From contig NC_084759.1 in NCBI RefSeq assembly GCF_028858725.1, positions 137,436,171-137,500,170 on the forward strand: a DNA stretch of 64,000 nt. The letters are read 5' to 3'. Shown here piece by piece: positions 25,901 to 34,900 of this stretch. Position 1 is the first letter of the stretch. Each line of letters begins with the position of its first letter. Source of the stretch: Colius striatus. Taxonomy: Eukaryota; Chordata; Aves; Coliiformes; Coliidae. The position numbers and the translations under genes are program-made. Under the pieces are notes generated by a model, which had not been told where the DNA came from, made no database searches, and was given only the letters and a program-made list of their open reading frames with translations.

Positions 25901-28900
25901 ACACCGTCTGTGTGATGCAAAAACTGGTTTGAATTTGACCACATCTGCATGTGGATTGCTTCACCCATGTTTGCTAACAGCAATCTGAAATTAATACAAA
26001 AGACCCAGGCTTGATCTCTGTAGTGCTTTCATTTAGAAAGTCATCAGTTGGTTCAAATAAATAAAATTTTTATTTGTTAATGAATTGGCACTGAGAAGAC
26101 TCAGCATGACAAAGTAGACCATAAAAAACAGTGAAATCTGAAGCAGACTGTGTAGGATGAAGAAATCCAAGTTCAGGGAGAGAAAGAAAGTACTAAAAGT
26201 CCTGATATAACTATCCTGGTGTGGGACAAACAGGATTGCTCTGCATATTCTGCTGCTGAGTTACATAGAAGGACTACTGAACAATTGAGAAATGGATTCC
26301 CAGATAGATTCACTAGGCTAGCCAGATAATATTACTAGGAATCTTGATTTTTACTGAGAGTAGTATAAAAGTCACAGTGAGTCAGAGACTTCCTCAGAGC
26401 AGTGCTCAGACAGGCAAATTGTGGGCTATGTTCCATCAGGTACCTGCTCGGGGAAACACCGACCTTCTGAGTTGCAGAGGTATGACAAAGGCAGAAAAAC
26501 ATTCTGTAACATTTGGTGACAGGCATCAATTATGGTGGAATTTGTATATTATTTTCCAAATCAAAATTTGCATTGTCCTCAAGATGTCCAAAATCTGAAA
26601 TTAAATATCTGGTCAGATAGCATGAGGACAAATTAAACTTCTGGATAGGGACGTCATTGACATGCAAGGCACAAATCTGTACTTCTAGAAGAGAGCTTTG
26701 AGGTAAGGATCTAATCTGCAGTTTAAAGGTGGTGAGAATTGTTGTACAGAGTTCTGGTTGAAATTACCAGCAGACATGCAATGATTTAGACACAGATGAA
26801 CTTAGTCTCCATGTGCTTTTCTGAGGGCTTATGAACATTGGTATGCCAGAAGCTAGCAGTCTCAATCAAAGCAAAAAAGCTGGAAAATTCAGAAATCAAT
26901 ATCAGTCCCTAGGGGACCCCACTTTTGATAGATTGCCAGCTTGATTAAAGGCCATTGATCACTCATCTGAGTGCTGCCTGTGAACCAATTTCCCGCTCAT
27001 CTCAGATAGTCTATTCAGCCTCTATCTTGCCAGCTGGTTTAGGGGAAGGTTATGGAAAACAATGGCAAATGCTTTGCTGAAGGCCAGGTAAAAAGCACCC
27101 TTTGCCCACCTCATGTAAACAGAAACTAATACTTTGTTGTAGAAGGTGATCAGGTTAGTTGGGCATGGTTTTTCATCCCTTCATCACGTACGTCCACACT
27201 CTGTCTTCTTTTCACTGACATGAAAATAGCAGTTTTGGTGTGGGAAATGAATAGAGGGAAAGGCCTACATTATGCAGTGGTTGGAACTGCCAGGTACTTG
27301 AGCAAGATATGGCATGAAGACAGAAGGGATTTAAACTGTACTCCACCAAGTGCAACAGCTTCTTCCAGTTCTGGAGCCTTTCGAGTATCTTTACTTATTT
27401 CCCTGTTTTACAGGACAATATACCCACCAAAGTTCAAGCTGTTAGTCAATTCTTTGTCTTTGTCTCTAGAATTTAATTAAGAGGTAGAGATAAAACAATA
27501 TTCTGACTTCTTATTTTTATTCACAGAATGTGAAAAAGAGCCTGGGTCCTTGCTGTGGATATTTGTGATGGTTGGAAACATAGTACGAGGAATGGGTGAA
27601 ACTCCCATCATGTCTTTAGGCATTTCATATGTGGAAGATTTTGCCAAAGCAGAGAATTCACCATTCTATCTAGGTAAATCTGTCCTATTGTGATAACTCC
27701 CTTTTTCCCAAGCAAAGACACATAAACAAAAGCAAAAGAGAGGATTACTATTACTCCTTTCAGTCCAATAAAGGAAGAGAGAAGAGAGACATTATTACCT
27801 TATCAAAATAACAATGTATCATTTTTAATTCAACTAGAGATAAACTTATCAAAATGACACAATTTTAGGTGCAGATGTCTTTTCAGCAGATCTGGCCTAA
27901 ACATTTATAATGATTCCAGGAAAATAATTATGTTTGGATTCTAACAGTATGTTTCCTCCTTTTCATGCTCTAGGATGTCTACATACAGCAACTATAATTG
28001 GGCCCTTCCTTGGTTCCTTGTTGGCCTCATTCTGTGCAAATATGTTTGTTGATGTGGGATCAGTAGATGCAGGTAAGGGATGAATAAATAAAATCTTACA
28101 TAGAAATTGGTGTTCATAATGGTGTATTTATCAGCACTAAAAGATGTTTCTTTGCTAATATGAGATCTCTAATTTTTACCTGAATTTTATGATGCTTATT
28201 TTAAAATGGAAAAATCTATGTATAATATTCAATCCAATAAAGGCCCAAATTCACACACAGACACAAATTAATCTGCATTCAAATTATTTGATGAACAATT
28301 ATGTTATCTGGCTTAATACCGGAAATGACTAGAATTAAATGAATACAAACCACTGAAATTTACCAGAAAATTTGCAATATTGTAAAAGAAGACTGGAGAC
28401 TATTATCTTTCATCAGCCTCATTTCAGGAATCTTTAAAATGCTTTTAATGTATCGCACGTTAGAGATGACTGGGAAAATACATAATGACAGCAAAGAATG
28501 TTTCTGAACTAATATAAGATATGTGATTTTGTTTTTTTTTTTTCAATAGAGGACATAACTATAACTGCTACTGATGCTCGCTGGGTTGGAGCATGGTGGC
28601 TGGGCATTTTGATTTGTGCATTGCTGAATTTTCTTGTGGCAATACCTTTCTGGTTTTTGCCTAAATCACTGGTGAAGGAAGGAGAAATCATTGAATCTGA
28701 AGAGATGGGTGAAAAAAGTGCAGTACCGTTGCAAGACAATGATAAAAATGAAGCGAAACAGAACATGTATGAAATTGCGAAAGGCAAGTTATATTGTATT
28801 TATTTTCCTTTTTAATTTAGTCCTTAAGATGTGAACTATGTTAACTTTACTAAGTAGAGATGGGTCAAAGGTATGAAACGCATAATCTATTTTTCAGCTC

Positions 28901-31900
28901 TCAATAGTACCAAGTATTTACTTGGGGATTTAGAATGTTTCTTCACAGAGGAAGAAAGCCGATTTCATAGATCCGGGATCTGAATTCACTCCTTTCCACT
29001 TCCTGCATTTCAGATGTATGTAGATCTGGATCTTTCTTCCTAGTAGAGGATGAATGCACTGAAACTGGGTTAGAATATTACTCAGTTACTTGTACCCCAC
29101 ATTCACTGTGCAGAAAAGCAGGAAACCAGTACAAGTCTTGTGTATTTTTTGAGTCAAACTTAAAGCCATCAAAGTGAGTTGACAGGTGCTTAAACCTTTA
29201 ATGGCTGTTGTACAGGGATCTGTTTGATCCACTTTCATTCATGTTACCATTGGCAATTTTCACACTCATGGTCTTTCAGATTTATATATCTGCAGGAAGC
29301 TTCATATTTTCCTTCCATTTTTTGTGCTAATTGGAAAATTAAGTGAATAAAATATGTCAAAGGCTATGATCTTCAGAGCAGTCTCACAGTTCTGTATATA
29401 TAGCTTAAGGCCCCTTGACTTATAGAAAGTAAGTGCCAAATGCCTGCTACTCCTTTGTGATGTTTCAGTCTGAGTCCTGCAAATTCACCATACATACATG
29501 AATACTTGGATATTGGCTGATGTTGCAATGTCATCCTGATAAATGTGACATCTTTATCTGTTGTCATGTAGCCTTCAATGAATCCACAAATAAAGTACTG
29601 AGGGTCCAAGTACTCCAGAGTCCCTTCAGAGCTAATATTTTCATCATCATTCCCTCCCTTTGTTGGTGTGAATGTGTACTATCCTTAAATATCCTGAATT
29701 AAGAATCTTTTCACTTCACAGAATTCTTCAGTTTGGAAGGGACCTCTGGAGGTCACATGACCCAACATCCTGCTCAAGCAGGGACAGTCATAGCCAATTG
29801 ATGAGGACATGTTCAGACAGCTTTTTCATCACCAAGAATTTCAAGTTGAAAATTGGAGTATTTACAGTTAAAATTAATCTCTTCTTCAGAAAAGTCTGGT
29901 TCTAAACTGCATGGCATTGCTTTTGAGCCAGCAATGTACCCTCGTGGCCAAGAAGGCCAATGGCATTCTGAGATGCATCAAGAAGAATGTGGTCAACAGG
30001 TTGAGGGAGGTTCTTCTTGCCCTCTACTCTGTCTTGGTGAGGCCTCATCTGGAGTACTGTGTCCAGTTCTGGGCTCCCGAGCTCAAGAGGGACAGAGAAC
30101 TTCTATGAGAGAAGAGTCCAGCGCAGGGCCACCAAGATGATCAGGGGACTCGAGTATCTTCCTTATGAGGAAAGGCTGTAGGAACTGGGGCTGTTCAGTC
30201 TAGAAAAAAGGAAACTGAAGGGGGATCTCATTAATATTTACAAATATCTAAATTGAGGGTGTCAGGAGGTTGGAGCATCACTTTTTTTGTTGTATCCAGT
30301 GACAGGACAAGGGGTAAAGAGATGAAGCTGGAACATAAAAAGTTCTATTTAAATGTAAGAAAAAACTATTTCACTGTGAGGGTGAGGGAGCAGTGGTACA
30401 GGCTGTCCAGGGAGGATGTGGAGTCTCCTTCCTTGAAAGTCTTCAAGACCTGCCTGGATGCCATCCTGTGTGACCTGATCTAGATGGACCTGCTTCTGCA
30501 GGGGGGTTGGACTAGATGATCGCTAAAGATTCCTTCCAACACCCATCATTCTGTGATTCTGTGTGATTCTGTGGCATATTTAAATAATACAGACTGTTCA
30601 TAGTGTTTCAGATATTTGACTCATTTTTGCAAGATTTGCATATAGATCCTATTCTAGTAAGATACTTGCCTACCTCTCAAAAAGGTATATCCATCATAAG
30701 TTATGTCCACTTTCAAAGAAACATGGTCATCATTTCATGGCTGCTTACATTTTTCTGCAGTTTCTTAACAATAGTTCAGCACATTAATTACTTAATAGAG
30801 AACATTAGACAAAGACTTGTGGGGTTTTTTATGGTTCAGATCCTGACTGTATAGGCATTACACAGAGAAACACCTGTATAAGTTATTTTCTCAGTATTTT
30901 ACTTGTGTGAAGACTGACAGATCCAGATTTTGAGAGTACAGTAGGAATAATTGTATTCATATCCCTCTTCAGGCCTCTTCTTCCCCATCACTGACAGTAG
31001 CAACAAACAAAATCAGTGATCGAGTCTCTAAGGGCAAGTTGTCACAACTACCTAGTGTGTTTGCACCTTTCCTCTTGTACTCCCTTTTTACACCATGTGC
31101 AGGAAAGGGGTTTTGGTGAATGCTCTTGAGGGGTGTGAGCTGAGGCAAAAAGCGGGAGAGTTGGGGGAGTAGCTGCTGTTGCAAATCTGTAGGTGCTAAT
31201 TTCAGTCACTAGACAGCTAGAAAGTTTCAGAAAACTTTTACAATGACGTTAAAACTGTGGTTTCATTCTTTTTTATGAGCAGCAGCATGCATCAGTGTGC
31301 ATGTATGGGTGTGAGATTATCCTTGTGTAGAAGAGCCATATTGGGGCAGCCTGGGATAAGCAAGTAGTCCTTGGCCTGTTGTGTATGGCAAAGCACAATT
31401 AGCCTGATCCAGTTAAGGACCATTTCTGTTTTGCTCTTCCTCCTTCAGCCATACTGAGAATAAGTGATTCTTTTTACAAAGTATGACATTAACTCATTAC
31501 ATTATTTCATTCCAGATTTCATCCCCTTCCTCAAGGCTCTGTTTCACAACCGAGTTTATATGTTATTTATATGTATAACTGTGTTACAGTTCAGTGCTTT
31601 TATTGGCATGATAACCTTCATGCCCAAATATCTGGAACAACAGTTTGGAACATCTGCATCAAATGCCATCTTTTTGATAGGTACGTTTGCATTTTGCTTT
31701 ACTCTGTTCTATTAAGTAGCAATGTCTTCATGCAAATTTCTCATTTTTAAATGTACACACGAACATATATGTGTGTATATGTATATACACATATACATAC
31801 TAAAGTCAAATGCTTCTACAAAGGACATTCCACACTAGAAAGCATTTCTAAATAATCATGCATTTTCTGTTAAGCATCTCCTAACTTTCTGTACAGAATT

Positions 31901-34900
31901 TGATGATTTACTTTCCATCTTTTGAATTGGCCTGGAAAGTTCAGGTGAAACTTAGGCCACTGATCTCAAAGACATTATACTAATTTATATCGAGAGAGCA
32001 TGGCCCAAATATTTATATTACTTTGATTAAAAGTAAAACTATAAAATAGAAGATGAATGTCATGTTCATGAACATGACATCACTAACAATCTTAAGACGC
32101 AGATTGGTTGAACTTGTGCACAGCTAAAATTTAGTAACACTTTCAATCATCTCCACTCGTCAGGTGATGGTTTTGGTCTTATGAAAGCCTCAGATCCTCT
32201 TTCATTTGCAGAAATCCATGGAGTTTCATGGAGAAGGAAATCATTGTCCAAATAGCTGTCTTTTTTTGTCACTTCTTTATTGGCTTGTTTGTTTTGTTTT
32301 GTTTTGTTTTAAATGACTGAGGACATGGTATTCTTGCATTGGAAAATGGTAACAGCAAATAGTTGTAGCACAAAGAGAATATCCTAAAAATGTAGGAGCC
32401 TTTCTATGCTTTTATTTCATAATATCTTAAATTCTCAGTGTTCCCGTGTTTAACTGCAGTGACTTAATTAGATAGAATTTATTTGATCATTGTAGAAGAA
32501 TCATCTTAGGATACATCTAGTCATATTTCTGTTCCTTAATTCAATGTTCATCTTTCATAGTAGCTGCACCATTTCAGTCCTACCCTCAATCTTGCTGTCC
32601 AGGCAGTTCCCAGCTGCTGTTGACTTTGGCAGATGTTTTGGGTGAGCAAGTGAACTAGTAGAGACCAATTTCTGACTGTAGTTAAATGATTCTCTCAAAG
32701 TCACTATATGAGTCTTTGCCAAACACAGTCTTCCCTCATGAGTAGCTGTGATTGTACCCTTTATTTTAACATGGAAGTTTCACTTGTTTAAATAGGTGTT
32801 TACAGCTTACCAGTTATATGCGTTGGGTATTTTTTTGGAGGCTTATTCATGAAGAAATTCAAGATAAATATCTATCAGGCTGCAAACATAGCATTTTGGC
32901 TATCTTTACTGGAATATCTTCTCTACTTTACTGCCTACTGGACTGTCTGTGATACTTCACCAGTTGCTGGCCTAACAATTTCCTATGAAGGGTATGTTCT
33001 TTAAGACAAAATAGGTGTTAAGTCTTAAGGCAACAGAATGATTTTTTCTTGTCAAGAATCAGTCAGGGACCCTATAGCTTTGCAACATTTTAGTTTAACC
33101 ATCTAAAGTCTCAATGCTTTTTACTTGCACAAGACAGCAGGTCTATCCTCAGTTATCCCTGATTCAAACAATAAACTATACTAATAAACACATTCACAAC
33201 AAGACTCGTGCAATTGCATGTCCATATTAATTATTTTGCTAATATAATTAGACATCCAAGTCATGTAACTGCAGATGAAAATAAAAAGTTGTTGATCAAC
33301 TCAGGCATATATAAATGCAATTTTGCCATTACAGAGGGAGAAATCACTTTAACTTAACACTGATTTACTGGAATATGATTGCTATCAAGTTATTGAAGGA
33401 TATTTTATCTGCGGTTTCTTGAATTGAGGCCTGCAATTAATCACTGAGTGAAGGGTTGTGTGTCTGCAAAATGCAATTGTAGGTATATGCATAATGCTTA
33501 TAGACAATCAAGAACATACATGCCTAGATGAGAAAAATGCTGTAGGGTATACATACCTATCTATGATTTGATAATATTAATACAATGTCCTACAGAAAGA
33601 CAGGAAGGCATGACTCCAGAATAGGAGCATGTAGAATTGTGTTCTGGATCAACATTTGACCTTGAACAGAATCCTAAGCATAGCAAAGGGTTACTGTGGG
33701 TACTTCATTACTGAAATATTTATTCATCTTCTAAATGTATTTCAGAATACAGCAAACTTCATATGAAGAAAGTACTCTGCTTGCTGACTGCAACAGGGAT
33801 TGTGATTGCCCAGTTAAAATATGGGACCCTGTTTGTGGGAACAATGGAATTACTTACGTGTCACCCTGTCTTGCTGGGTGTAAAGCCTCAAGAGGAACTG
33901 GAAAAAGTGTGGTAAAGCATACACTTAATTGTGCTGTAACTGCAAAATATAGAAGGCGACAAATATCCATAACAATATAGGGTGGGAAATATTCATACAT
34001 GTACATTTAATTGGATATAAAACGTGATAAATAGAGTCTGACAAATTCATTAGCAACAGAAATTCAAAAGTTAATATGAAAATTTATTAAATTTAATGAA
34101 TATAATGAAGTCTCCTTTTCTTCTAATAACTGAAGGAATCTTAAATGCTCAAAAATGATTGAGAAATTATTCTTACAGAATCACAGAATGGGGGGGAGGG
34201 GTTGGAAGAGACCTCTAGAGATCCCTCAAGTTAGTGCCAGTTGGAAACTTGAGTACTGAAGAACATTATAGTCAAAATGAAATTCCATAGCATGGACTTA
34301 TTACTCTCTTTTACCCTGTAGATTTAAATAAGTAACCAGATATTGTAGAGTTTTAATTATTCTCCGTAAAATAATTGTAAGTTTTGATGAGATTGAACGC
34401 TATCAAAATGAGTTCAATAAAAACCCAAATCACACAGATGTTCAAAAGCTTTTGTACTTTACAAATATTTTATAGAAGTATTAGATGATACTAAGGGCCA
34501 GACACTGATGCCATTGTTCACCTTGGCTGACATTTGAGAACTCTTATTCTAGCAATAGTCTCAGTTATTTCAGTAGAAGCAAATGTTTGAGTGAGACTAT
34601 TGCAACCTAACCTCGATTAAGCATTTCTGTTTTTTTTCTCCTCTGGCACATGATAGGCTACGTACTAGGTTAGGGAAAAAAGGGTCAGATCTGTTTGTCC
34701 TGAAAGGACCACATAACCAAGTTGTGCTGGGAAATATGAGGGCTCTCTTGATCATGGCCTCCTTGAGGAACGATAGCTCCAGCTGCATTAAAGGACCATA
34801 GCTCCCTATCACTCTCTAACCTTGTATGCCACATATAGATGATGGTTAGATTTGTGCCTGGCAGACTGGGAGAGAAGCCACAGTGCAGAGCTGTACATGT

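Noticed and set aside
33912-33980. Read-through of SLCO1A2 exon 10 to a stop at 33980
   Set aside because: The donor at 33912 gives the family's 166-nt exon size and joins in frame to the V-F-E-N-C-N-C exon; the read-through would lose the last four Kazal cysteines.
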